This document shows positions 19,411-26,916 of a DNA stretch of 34,993 nucleotides, one piece after another. The notes beneath the pieces were generated by a model. That model saw only the letters and a list, made by a program, of their open reading frames with translations, was not told the DNA's origin and did not search any database. This stretch comes from Gammaproteobacteria bacterium. Lineage in GTDB: Bacteria; Pseudomonadota; Gammaproteobacteria; Nevskiales; Nevskiaceae. Both the position numbers and the translations under genes were made by a program. Each line of letters opens with the position of its first letter. The first letter of the stretch is position 1. The stretch spans positions 1 through 34,993 of the forward strand of contig JAGWMX010000021.1 of NCBI GenBank assembly GCA_028871525.1. The letters run 5' to 3'.

Positions 19411-20547
19411 GTGCCGATTTCGAATGTGACCAAGTGCTTGACGAGGTGCTGGTTCCGCCTACGTCCGCAAGCCGGCAACCGGCTGTTGTGGCTACTGGCG
19501 CTGGCCGCAGCGGCGTTCGCGCTGCTGCGACCGCTCGCTCCCGGCGATTGGCTGCGCCTGATCGACTGGCCGACACTGCAGGCGCTGGCGGGACTGCTGG
19601 TGCTGACCAAAGGCATCGAGCGTAGCGGAGCCCTGCAGCATGCCGCCGGACAACTGCTGATCCACCTCCACACCCAGCGTTCGCTGGCGCTGGCGCTGAT
19701 GGTGCTGTCGGCGCTGCTGGCGGCATTTTTGACCAACGACGTCAGCCTGTTTCTGCTGGTACCGCTGACCGTCAGCCTGGCCAGTCTGGCGCAGCTCCCG
19801 CTTGAGCGGCTGGTGGCGATCGAGGCACTGGCGGTGAACACCGGCTCGGCGCTCACCCCGATCGGCAATCCACAGAACCTGTTTCTATGGCAGAGCAGCA
19901 ACCTCGGCTTCGGCGGTTTCGTCGCCATGATGGCCGCACCGGTGGCGCTGATGGCGTCGCTGTTGGCGCTGACCACGCTGCTTTTGTTTCCGCCGCGACC
20001 GGTGAAGCTGCGCGAGCGCGCAGCACCGGCACGGCGCGATCCACGGCTGCTGACGGTGTCGGTGCTGCTGTTTGCCGGCTTCGTCGCCGCACTAGAGTTC
20101 AAGCTGGCACTGCCGGCGCTGCTACTGGTGTTGCTGGTGTTTGTGCTGTTTGACTGCCGTTTGCTGACGCAGGTGGACTGGACTCTGCTGGCAATCATCG
20201 CGCTGATGTTCGTCGATCTCCGCCAATTGGCGTCGGCGCCCGGGGTCGACCAATGGCTGGGACGCCTGCCGATCCGGCATGGGTTGGGCACTTTCCTGGC
20301 CGGCGTGGCCTGTTCGCAACTGATCAGCAACGTGCCGACCGCGATCCTGCTGCGCGCTCACGTCGGCGATCTGCCGGCACTGGCCGCCGGCGTCAGCGTC
20401 GGCGGCTTCGGGTTGGCGATCAGCTCGCTGGCCAATCTGATCGCACTGCGCCTGGCCGGCAGCCGGCGTGCGCCCGGGCTGCTGCACTTGATCGCACTGC
20501 CGTTTCTTCTGCTGGCGACCCTGGCGGTCGGTCTGTTGTTTGTATAG
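19411..20547 (+). CDS. SLC13/ArsB-NhaD-type permease, YbiR-like
   Basis: An integral inner-membrane transporter with about ten hydrophobic segments. It resembles E. coli YbiR of the ion-transporter superfamily. Landmarks are LVLTKGIERSGALQHAAGQL, the re-entrant motif AFLTNDVSLFLLVPLTV, the NTGSALTPIGNPQNLFLWQ signature and a second TNxx-like repeat, CSQLISNVPTAILLRAH. The substrate is probably an anion or ion-proton exchange, not defined. The start is uncertain. GTG 19411 gives 378 residues; GTG 19426 and TTG 19438 are also in frame, and none has a clear ribosome binding site. Any start must lie after the tRNA-Pro. Confidence 0.8.
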   Translation: MPISNVTKCLTRCWFRLRPQAGNRLLWLLALAAAAFALLRPLAPGDWLRLIDWPTLQALAGLLVLTKGIERSGALQHAAGQLLIHLHTQRSLALALMVLSALLAAFLTNDVSLFLLVPLTVSLASLAQLPLERLVAIEALAVNTGSALTPIGNPQNLFLWQSSNLGFGGFVAMMAAPVALMASLLALTTLLLFPPRPVKLRERAAPARRDPRLLTVSVLLFAGFVAALEFKLALPALLLVLLVFVLFDCRLLTQVDWTLLAIIALMFVDLRQLASAPGVDQWLGRLPIRHGLGTFLAGVACSQLISNVPTAILLRAHVGDLPALAAGVSVGGFGLAISSLANLIALRLAGSRRAPGLLHLIALPFLLLATLAVGLLFV

Positions 20548-20706
20548 CCAGCCGCTGGAAATCTCGGCGGCCCAAGGGTAGCGCAAATCCCGTAAGTCCA
20601 GTGCTGGAAACCGCGCGGCGAAATACTGCGAATGCGTCTCATTGGACGCAACTTTTCCAACTCCTTGCTAATCTTAAATCTACCAATTCACAAGGACGAT
20701 GCGAAC

Positions 20707-21039
20707 ATGAAGGTTACTCCCTCACTGCCGCGGCGGCGTTTTCTGACCACGCTGGTGGCCGGCGCAGCCGCGATCCCGCTAATGCGCATTGGCGCCGCCA
20801 GCGCTGGCGATCTGCCGCACCTGTCGCCGAGCGATGCGCAAGCCAAAACCTTCGGCTACGTCGACGAGGCCAGCACGATCGATCAGACAAAGGAAACCGC
20901 TTACAAGGCGGGCAGCCGCTGTGCGAGCTGCCAGCTCTATCAAGGCGATCGCAAGGCAGCCTGGGGACCCTGCGCAATTTTTCCCGGCAAAGCGGTCAAA
21001 ACCACTGGCTGGTGCCGCAGCTACGTTCCGGTATCGTAA
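20707..21039 (+). CDS. High-potential iron-sulfur protein, Tat-exported
   Basis: A 110-residue HiPIP. A Tat signal with RRRFLTTLVAGAAAIP covers about residues 9-33. The mature part binds one [4Fe-4S] cluster through four Cys in C-x2-C (RCASCQLYQG), GPCAIFPGK and GWCRSY. HiPIPs are periplasmic one-electron carriers, usually between the bc1 complex and a terminal acceptor. It starts at ATG 20707 after an AAGGAC element and is followed by a strong hairpin, so it is monocistronic. Confidence 0.94.
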   Translation: MKVTPSLPRRRFLTTLVAGAAAIPLMRIGAASAGDLPHLSPSDAQAKTFGYVDEASTIDQTKETAYKAGSRCASCQLYQGDRKAAWGPCAIFPGKAVKTTGWCRSYVPVS

Positions 21040-21060
21040 AAAGCTTCGCAGCAGTTCGAT

Positions 21061-21085
21061 CGAGGGCCGCATGACGCGGCCCTCG
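21061..21085 (+). terminator. Terminator hairpin after the HiPIP gene
   Basis: A perfect 10-bp stem CGAGGGCCGC / GCGGCCCTCG with a 5-nt loop, 21 bp after the HiPIP stop. The following bases are T-containing (TCTTG) but not a full T-run. Confidence 0.7.
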
Positions 21086-21536
21086 TCTTGTGCGGGCTAT
21101 GGGCAATTACCGGAAGCTGGAGCAGCCGCCGATTTGACGCCAAGGTGAAATTGGATCCTGCGCCGTCGCACGCGATACCACCAGTGTCCTGGGCTGCTCT
21201 GCGGTAGCGGCGTAAATCCTGTCGCCGTAATGCAGGCAGCATCAGTCCAACCTGATACGAACGACGCCAGCGTGCACGCGCCCTTCGCCGCCCGTTCAGC
21301 TCATGCGGAGCGATGGTGTTGCGGCGGCAGCCACTATTGATTGATGCGGCATCGAAACAGTATTACCCGTGGTGCCGACGGCAGCCAGGCGACGGCGGGC
21401 ATACTCGGTGCGGCCGCATCAACAGCACGGGGCATCATTGGATTATTGAACCGGCATGTCTGCGGCGACCCGTACGGTTCAACGACAATGCCGGCGGCGT
21501 ATGCGTTGAACCTGTTGACGTGCCGGTTCAATAGCG
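21086..21536. other. 450-bp non-coding gap between HiPIP and ald
   Basis: No gene with recognisable content is seen. The gap holds a 13-nt match to the tRNA-Pro T arm (AAATCCTGTCGCC at 21214-21226) and, at its right end, the nested palindrome described separately. Short open frames lack ribosome binding sites. Confidence 0.5.
21445..21532. repeat. Nested inverted repeat downstream of ald
   Basis: Outer arms ATTGAACCGGCA (21445-21456) and TGCCGGTTCAAT (21521-21532) are perfect complements. Inner arms GGTTCAACG (21476-21484) and CGTTGAACC (21504-21512) are also perfect. The structure ends five bases before the ald stop codon. It could end ald transcription or be a REP-like mobile hairpin. Confidence 0.6.
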
Positions 21537-22649
21537 CTACAGCACTTCCTGCGCCGGCGTGTAGTCGTAGCCGAGTGCCGAAGCCACCGCTTGGTGCGAC
21601 ACCACACCCTGGTGGACGTTGAGACCGGCGCACAGGTGCTCGTCGTTCAGCAGCGCGCGACGATAACCATGATCGGCCAGTGCCAGCACGAATGGCAGCG
21701 TGGCGTTGGTCAGAGCGAAAGTCGAGGTGCGCGCCACACCGCCGGGCATGTTGGCGACACAGTAGTGGACGACGCCTTCTTCAATGTAGGTCGGATTCTG
21801 GTGCGTGGTCGGACGACTGGTTTCAAAGCAGCCGCCCTGATCGATCGCCACGTCCACCACCACCGCGCCATCACGCATTTTGCGCAGCATCTCGCGCGTC
21901 ACCAGCTTCGGCGCGGCAGCGCCGGGCACCAGCACCGCTCCGATCACCAAATCGGCGCGGGTCACTGACTGCTCCACCGACTCGAAAGTTGAAAACAGCG
22001 TCTGCAGGCGGCCTTCGAACAGTTGATCAAGCTGATTCAAACGGCTCAACGAACGGTCCAGCACGGTGACCTGCGCACCCATGCCAACCGCCACTCGCGC
22101 CGCGTTGTAGCCGACCACACCGCCGCCGAGCACCACCACTTCCGCCGGCGTCACGCCCGGCACGCCGCCGAGCAGCACGCCGATGCCACCCTGTGCCTTT
22201 TCCAGAGTATGCGCGCCGGCCTGGATCGACATGCGCCCCGCGACCTCGCTCATCGGCGCCAGCAGCGGCAGCCCGCCGCGCGCATCGGTGACGGTTTCAT
22301 AGGCGATCGCCACGCAACCGGATTCGATCAGCGCTTTGGCCTGCTGCGGGTCTGGTGCCAGGTGCAGATAAGTGAACAACACCTGCCCCTCGCGCAGCAT
22401 CCGGCACTCGGCCGGCTGCGGCTCCTTGACCTTGACCACCATCTCGGCGCGCGCGAACACCGCTGCGGCATCGGTGACGATCTCCGCGCCCGCCAACTGA
22501 TATTGCTCGTCGCTCAAGCCGATGCCCGCACCAGCCTGCCGCTCGACGATCACCTGGTGGTTGCGCGCGATCAATTCCCTGACGCCAGCCGGCGTCAGAC
22601 CAACGCGGTATTCGTGAACCTTGATTTCCTTCGGCACGCCGATCAGCAT
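21537..22649 (-). CDS. ald: Alanine dehydrogenase
   Basis: A 370-residue NAD-dependent enzyme that interconverts alanine with pyruvate and ammonia. It starts [20 protein letters not shown]. The substrate Lys is in [12 protein letters not shown], the catalytic His in [10 protein letters not shown], and the dinucleotide site is [20 protein letters not shown]. The C-terminal [14 protein letters not shown] fits the family. GGAGGG lies directly upstream of ATG 22649; an upstream in-frame extension to 22691 is unlikely. It reads leftward, convergent with the HiPIP gene and divergent from the broken gene at 22690. Confidence 0.95.
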   Translation of the reverse strand: MLIGVPKEIKVHEYRVGLTPAGVRELIARNHQVIVERQAGAGIGLSDEQYQLAGAEIVTDAAAVFARAEMVVKVKEPQPAECRMLREGQVLFTYLHLAPDPQQAKALIESGCVAIAYETVTDARGGLPLLAPMSEVAGRMSIQAGAHTLEKAQGGIGVLLGGVPGVTPAEVVVLGGGVVGYNAARVAVGMGAQVTVLDRSLSRLNQLDQLFEGRLQTLFSTFESVEQSVTRADLVIGAVLVPGAAAPKLVTREMLRKMRDGAVVVDVAIDQGGCFETSRPTTHQNPTYIEEGVVHYCVANMPGGVARTSTFALTNATLPFVLALADHGYRRALLNDEHLCAGLNVHQGVVSHQAVASALGYDYTPAQEVL

Positions 22650-22689
22650 CGAAACCCTCCAAAAATTTTTGCGAAGTTTAGCCGAAGCC

Positions 22690-23106
22690 ATGACCGCACC
22701 ACCTGGCCTGCCACCGCCAGCTCTGCGTCAGTCGTTGCGAAAACCGCTGACCTTTCTGCTGGCCGCGCCGGTTTCGGCCCGTGCCTGTGGTACGGGCAAA
22801 GCTGGCTGGCGCTGCCGCGCTACAACGACGCCGCAATCGAACGCTCGACCGAACTCAAGCTGCTGCTTAGACCTCATCCGGTTACCGGCCAGCGCCCAGC
22901 CAGACGCCGATCACCGCGTCGCACTACTGGCGCGCGAACGCCAGGATGTGCTCGACGACAACAGCCTGCGGCGCCAGGAAATTCACACCAGCTTCGGCAC
23001 CGGCCTAATCCTACTGGTGCTGGCTCTCAGACATTATCTCTTGCCTTTTGCCCGCTGGCAGCACCCCTCGGCCAACGCAACCGGAGGACCGCATGAAGTG
23101 CCATAA
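22690..23106 (+). pseudogene. Unrecognised small gene with two opposing frameshifts
   Basis: Protein-like sequence changes frame twice. It begins MTAPPGLPPPALRQSL then KPLTFLLAAPV in one frame. It continues as LWYGQSWLALPRYNDAAIER and STELKLLL in a second, and returns to the first as DLIRLPASAQPDADHRVALL. It ends with a hydrophobic segment TSFGTGLILLVLALRHYLLP. The two shifts compensate, so the outer frame and stop (23104-23106) are preserved. I do not recognise the family. It could be a hydrophobic-tailed protein of about 135 residues that has decayed. Alternatively, two sequencing indels could produce the same pattern. Confidence 0.45.
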
Positions 23107-23113
23107 GAAGCAC

Positions 23114-23134
23114 GCCCTCGTAGCTCAGTGGATA
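23114..23134 (+). pseudogene. 5' fragment of a tRNA-Arg gene
   Basis: The 21 bases start with acceptor strand GCCCTCG and run through the D-arm core TAGCTCAGTGGATA, then lose tRNA character. CGTAGCTCAGTGGATA (16 nt) is shared with the intact tRNA-Arg(CCT) at 24007-24022, in inverted orientation. The acceptor differs (GCCCTCG against GCGCCCG), so it comes from a different tRNA, probably another Arg isoacceptor. Confidence 0.55.
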
Positions 23135-23238
23135 CGACCGCACGCCCATCCTGTTCGACGCTGCGCAGCATCTCGTACTTGATCTGCACCAGATCGTTCG
23201 GATCGAAGAACGCACTGTCGCGGAAGAGAGGCAGCCTT
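23135..23238 (-). pseudogene. N-terminal fragment of an HTH/transposase-associated protein
   Basis: Leftward reading gives LPLFRDSAFFDPNDLVQIKY followed by EMLRSVEQDGRAV. I recognise this as the opening of helix-turn-helix proteins found beside transposases. The frame runs into the tRNA fragment and has no continuation, so only about 35 codons survive. Confidence 0.45.
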
Positions 23239-23350
23239 TGCGCGAAATTTGGCTGCCGCTCCCGAATCGTTCGAACTGGTCGTCGCGGAATTGTCGCTGT
23301 TCTTGATGGCGAAGGCTCGCGAGGCGCGGAAGGTGGTGGACGTCAACTAA
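23237..23350 (+). pseudogene. C-terminal remnant of an unknown rightward gene
   Basis: A clean 37-codon tail reading [20 protein letters not shown] and ARKVVDVN, then stop. It has no start codon or ribosome binding site and partly overlaps the leftward HTH fragment. Family not recognised. It looks like the preserved 3' end of a deleted gene. Confidence 0.3.
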
Positions 23351-23381
23351 ATGCTGCTCGATTGCGGACGAGGTAAACAGC

Positions 23382-23949
23382 GTGACCGAAATCTACGTGA
23401 GCACTGACGTTGAAACCGATGGCCCGATACCTGGGCCACATTCCATGTTGAGCTTTGGATCAGCGGCGTATTCCGAGTACAAGCAACTGATCTCCACGTT
23501 CAGCGCCAATCTCGAAACCCTGCCTGGTGCTACAGCGCATCCCAAAACCGCCGAGTGGTGGACTTCCCAGCCCGAAGCCTGGGCGGCGTGTCGGCGCGAT
23601 TTGGAGGCCCCTGAGAAGGCTATGGCGCGCTACGTGGCGTGGCTCAAAGAGATTCCAGGGAAACCAGTCTTCATTGGTTATCCGGCGAGACTTTCTGTTC
23701 GTCTACTGGTATCTGATCCGCCTCGCCGGCGAGAGTCCGTTCAGTCATTCCGCGCTCGACATCAAGACCTATGCGATGGCGATGCTGGGAACGAGCTATC
23801 GGGGGAGCACGAAGAAGAACATGCCGAAGCATTGGTTTGATCCTCACCGGTATACGCATGTGGCGCTGGATGATGCGCTCGAACAAGGAGCGTTGTTCTG
23901 CAACATGCTGCTGGAGCGACACCGCAACACCGCCGCGAAGAACAATTGA
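23382..23949 (+). pseudogene. 3'-5' exonuclease (DEDD/DnaQ-like), frameshifted
   Basis: A DnaQ-fold exonuclease in two frames. The first (GTG 23382, after GAGGT) has the metal-binding start [20 protein letters not shown] and continues to KPVFIGYPA. Near 23685 the frame shifts. The rest then reads [58 protein letters not shown] and ends in KNN. The final DDALEQG carries the last acidic residue of the DEDD set. An intact relative would join GYPA directly to the DFLFVYWY block with one or two more bases. The frameshift would remove the C-terminal catalytic half. It abuts the tRNA-Arg gene. Confidence 0.8.
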
Positions 23950-23951
23950 AA

Positions 23952-24027
23952 TGGCGCGCCCGGCAGGAATCGAACCTGCGGCCCCCGACTTAGGAGGTCG
24001 GTGCTCTATCCACTGAGCTACGGGCGC
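23952..24027 (-). tRNA. tRNA-Arg (anticodon CCT)
   Basis: A 76-nt cloverleaf on the minus strand. Acceptor GCGCCCG pairs with CGGGCGC, then G and an encoded CCA. The anticodon stem CCGAC/GTCGG encloses CTCCTAA, so the anticodon is CCT. The T arm contains GGTTCGATTCC. It appears intact and stands in the middle of a scarred integration region. Confidence 0.97.
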
Positions 24028-24038
24028 CCTACCGAATT

Positions 24039-24415
24039 TTAGGCTAAGCGGCGGGCAAGCTCTTCGGCTCGCAGATGGGTATGGCGTTTGAGCATCTGCA
24101 AAGTCTTGTGGCCCCGTGACAGCTGTCAAGGCCATAACATCGTTGCCGAGTCGTTCTGCCAGCCGGCTGGTCGCTTCGTAGCGCAGATCATGCCAGTGCA
24201 AGTTTTCCAGTTGAGCACGTTTGGAGACGCGCCGGAAGGCTTGAGACAGGGTCCCCGACTTGATCTGCAACACCGCACCACCGCGGATCGGTCGAACCAG
24301 CGCAGACAGCAGGGTAATCGACCGACCGCGGAGGGGCACGTCCCGCGACTCGCCGTTCTTGGTCACGTGCAGGTGCGCCACGCGGCGATTCATATCCACG
24401 TCGGCCCACATTAAG
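24039..24415 (-). pseudogene. Tyrosine-type integrase, C-terminal remnant
   Basis: The C-terminal catalytic part of a phage or island integrase, reading leftward to a TAA 12 bp from the tRNA-Arg. It has LMWADVDMNRRVAHLHVTKN, GESRDVPLRGRS and HWHDLRYEATSRLAERLGND with the conserved His-x-x-Arg. An extra G in the VTG-HK motif shifts the frame. In the restored frame the active-site region reads HKTLQMLKRHTHLRAEEL, where this family normally has Tyr-Thr-His, so the catalytic Tyr is replaced by His. The N-terminal half is missing, cut at about 24415 by the transposase fragment. It cannot be active. Confidence 0.8.
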
Positions 24416-25043
24416 CGGCACACAGACCCTTGATGCCATCCTGGTCGCCCTGGTGGACCGAGTCGACCCGGATGAAGCCGGGCCTGCCGGCGGGCTCGGG
24501 CCGACGGCGCTGGCCGATGGTCACAGGCGTGGGCCGGGTCACCGTCCACACACGGCGCACGGACAGATAGCCGGCGCGGCGGCGCAGGTTGTAGAGGTGC
24601 GCCACGGCAATGCCGGCCAACCTTTCAAAGCGCGCATCGGCATAGACGCGATAGGCCCGCTGCAGCAGCACCCGCGTGGCCGGCCCCGACAGGGTACCGT
24701 GCAGGCCGTCCACCTGTGCCAGCAGGCGCGCGTCGGCCTCGGTGTAGCGGCGTGTGAAGCCGGCTTTGGGCGGGGCATAGCGCTGCACCGCGCGGCCGGT
24801 CTCCCGGCACTGGCGGATCAAGCGCGCCACCTGGGTGCGCGAATAGCCGGTCGTGCGTATCAGGTCGTGCCGGAGCAGGCCCTTGTCCGCGCGCCCGAGA
24901 TGCCGGTAGTCGAACCGGGCCACCACCGCGGCCACGAAGCGGTAGCGGGTTGCGTCGTCGGACAACGGGGAAAACTGCAAAGCCGCCGTGCCCGCCAGAA
25001 ACTCGCGGACCTGGTCCAGGGTCGTGAGCTGCACATCGTTCAT
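24413..25043 (-). pseudogene. DDE integrase-core transposase, truncated after the first Asp
   Basis: The N-terminal two hundred or so residues of an integrase-core transposase. It begins MNDVQLTTLDQVREFLAG, has an HTH-like region (TGYSRTQVARLIRQCRETGR), a Tyr/Arg-rich linker (LYNLRRRAGYLSVRRVWTVT) and the start of the catalytic core, RPGFIRVDSVHQGDQDGIKG. That segment holds the first catalytic Asp. Directly afterwards the reading ends in LCAA and stop, where relatives continue into YHINAVD. The rest of the core is gone and the sequence passes into the integrase remnant. The frame extends upstream to a TTG at 25094, but ATG 25043 is the likely start. Confidence 0.8.
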
Positions 25044-25085
25044 GTCGATCACCGTCGCGCGATGATCGGTCCATGAACGCCGCTT

Positions 25086-25143
25086 CAGGCTCAAACCTTG
25101 TTGGAATCACGCACCCCCGCTCAGGCACAAACTATATTGGAAC
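25086..25143. repeat. Two imperfect direct repeats upstream of the transposase fragment
   Basis: CAGGC-x-CAAAC-x4-TTGGAA occurs at 25086-25107 and again at 25122-25143, 17 of 22 positions equal and 36 bp apart. Repeated subterminal sites next to a transposase start suggest the outer end of the old IS. The second copy contains AAACTATATTG, which also resembles the operator half-site seen to the right. Confidence 0.45.
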
Positions 25144-25316
25144 AGACTCCGGTCCCAATGCGGTGATACCTTTGCTCATGGCGTTCCTCTGCGTTTGCTG
25201 ACGCCGTGTCTTGGTTGGTGCCAAGCTGGAGACTACGCCTCCTTCAAATTTCCATCACGTTCGCGACACCGCCCGCTCATCGAATCCCCTCAACTTCCTG
25301 ACACCACCCAATCGCC

Positions 25317-26783
25317 ATGCTCTACCGTAGTATTGCGGACGCCCTCGCGAAACAGATCGCGGAGGGAGTTTATGTAGCGGGAGACCGGCTCCCCTCGATT
25401 CGCGATGCATGCGAGAATTTCAGAGTCAGCATATCGACAATCCAGCGCGCTTATTGGGAACTCGAAAATCGTCGTCTAGCGGAAGCGCGCCCGCAATCCG
25501 GCTACTACGTGCTGCCTCGGAACTGCTGGCCCGCGAGCGCTGAAGTCCCGCCTAGTGCCGACGATCTGCCTGAACCGGTCACCATTAACCAGGGGGTGTT
25601 CCACCTCTTCTCGCGGCAGCAAACCGAAAACTTTCTGAACCTGGGTCTCGCTTACCCTTCTCCCGAATTTCTGCCCGTCACACAGATCCGACGTATCCTG
25701 CGCAAACTTTCCCGGTTTCATCTCGAGGGCATCCTCACCCCTGATGGTACGGCGGACGTGGGGCTGAAACTCCGTCGTCAGCTTGCCCAGATGATGCTGA
25801 ACGCCGGTTGCGAAGTGAACTGCGATGAGGTGGTAACGACTGCCGGATGCAAGGACGCGCTCGCATTCTGTCTCGGAGCGATCGTACATCGCGGAGACAT
25901 CGTCGCCGTCGAGACACCCACTTTCCCTGGTTTTCTTCAACTCCTTGAAGCGCTCGGCGCGCAGGCACTCGAGATTCCGACCGACCCCGTGAATGGCATC
26001 GGCATCGACGCGCTCGAACTCGCGCTCGAGCAATGGCCGATCAAAGCCTGCGTACTGGTCCCCACTTGCCACAATCCGGTCGGCTTCACCATGCCCGAAG
26101 ACCGTCGACGTCGGTTGGTCGATCTTGCCCACGCAGCCCAGCTACCAGTCATCGAGGACGACATCTACGGCGACCTCAGCGTGCCGACACCGCGCCTGCG
26201 GGCGTTAAAGGCCTATGACCGCGACGGCCTCGTGCTCTACTGTTCGTCGGTATCGAAATCGATGGGCGGAGGCTTACGAGTCGGCTGGGCCTGCCCCGGC
26301 AAATTCATCAGCGAGGTACGTCGTCTGAAGGCCCTTCACGGGGTTGCGGAAAATACGCTTTCGGGAATGGTGGTCACGGAATTTTTAGCCAGCCGTGGCT
26401 ACGAACGGCATATGCGCCGCTTGGTTACCCAGTTTCAGCGTGTGGTGTGCAAAATGATCGCAGCGATCCATGCCTACTTCCCTGAAGGCACTGCGGCCAA
26501 AGTGCCTACGGGTGGTTATGTAGTTTGGGTACAATTACCCCACGTGGTCGATAGTTGGGCACTCTACCGGCTCGCCTTAGCCAAAAATATCCTGATCCTA
26601 CCGGGGCGCCTGTTCGCTGCTTCCGGCCGCTACCGTTCACATTTTCGGATCAGTGCCGCCGTGCCCTGGAACCAACGAGCTGAGGATGCAGTCCGCTGTC
26701 TCGGCGCGTTGGTCAGCGACCTCGTACGGCAAGGAAGGAGCTCTCCGCACCCCCAAAAACGCGGTACAGTTTTAACAAAGTAG
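25317..26783 (+). CDS. MocR-type regulator (GntR HTH fused to aminotransferase domain)
   Basis: A 488-residue MocR/PdxR/GabR-family regulator. A GntR winged-HTH covers residues 1-70 (LYRSIADALAKQIAEGVY, GDRLPSIRDACENFRVSIST). A fold-type I aminotransferase domain spans about residues 95-470. It has the PLP features TTAGCKDALAFCLGAIVHRG, VPTCHNPVGFTMP, VIEDDIYGDLS and the Schiff-base Lys314 in YCSSVSKSMGGGLR. Such proteins bind PLP and sense an amine or amino-acid ligand to activate or repress nearby genes. It is the first gene of the cluster and reads toward it. Its likely targets carry the three-site operators at 26762 and 34665. No strong Shine-Dalgarno is seen before ATG 25317. Confidence 0.92.
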   Translation: MLYRSIADALAKQIAEGVYVAGDRLPSIRDACENFRVSISTIQRAYWELENRRLAEARPQSGYYVLPRNCWPASAEVPPSADDLPEPVTINQGVFHLFSRQQTENFLNLGLAYPSPEFLPVTQIRRILRKLSRFHLEGILTPDGTADVGLKLRRQLAQMMLNAGCEVNCDEVVTTAGCKDALAFCLGAIVHRGDIVAVETPTFPGFLQLLEALGAQALEIPTDPVNGIGIDALELALEQWPIKACVLVPTCHNPVGFTMPEDRRRRLVDLAHAAQLPVIEDDIYGDLSVPTPRLRALKAYDRDGLVLYCSSVSKSMGGGLRVGWACPGKFISEVRRLKALHGVAENTLSGMVVTEFLASRGYERHMRRLVTQFQRVVCKMIAAIHAYFPEGTAAKVPTGGYVVWVQLPHVVDSWALYRLALAKNILILPGRLFAASGRYRSHFRISAAVPWNQRAEDAVRCLGALVSDLVRQGRSSPHPQKRGTVLTK

Positions 26784-26893
26784 CACGATACATCTGCCCG
26801 GACCTACAAACTGTATCGCGGGAAATAGGGGGTTCTACATCTTTCGGCTAACCCTCAAACCAAGTAATTTCCTCGAGTCGGCATCGTTCACGT
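26762..26893 (+). promoter_or_regulatory. Operator/leader of the amidohydrolase gene
   Basis: Three copies of a CGATACAGTTT-like element: CGGTACAGTTT (26762-26772), CGATACATCTG (26786-26796) and, inverted, AAACTGTATCG (26808-26818). Spacing between starts is 24 and 22 bp. CTACATCTTT follows at 26835 and GTCGGCATCGTTCACGT at 26877-26893, then GTAGGAAGGCCGAATG at the start codon. The same elements in the same order and nearly the same spacing occur at 34665. Direct plus inverted repeats suit a dimeric MocR regulator. Confidence 0.7.
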
Positions 26894-26916
26894 CTGCACC
26901 CACGTAGGAAGGCCGA

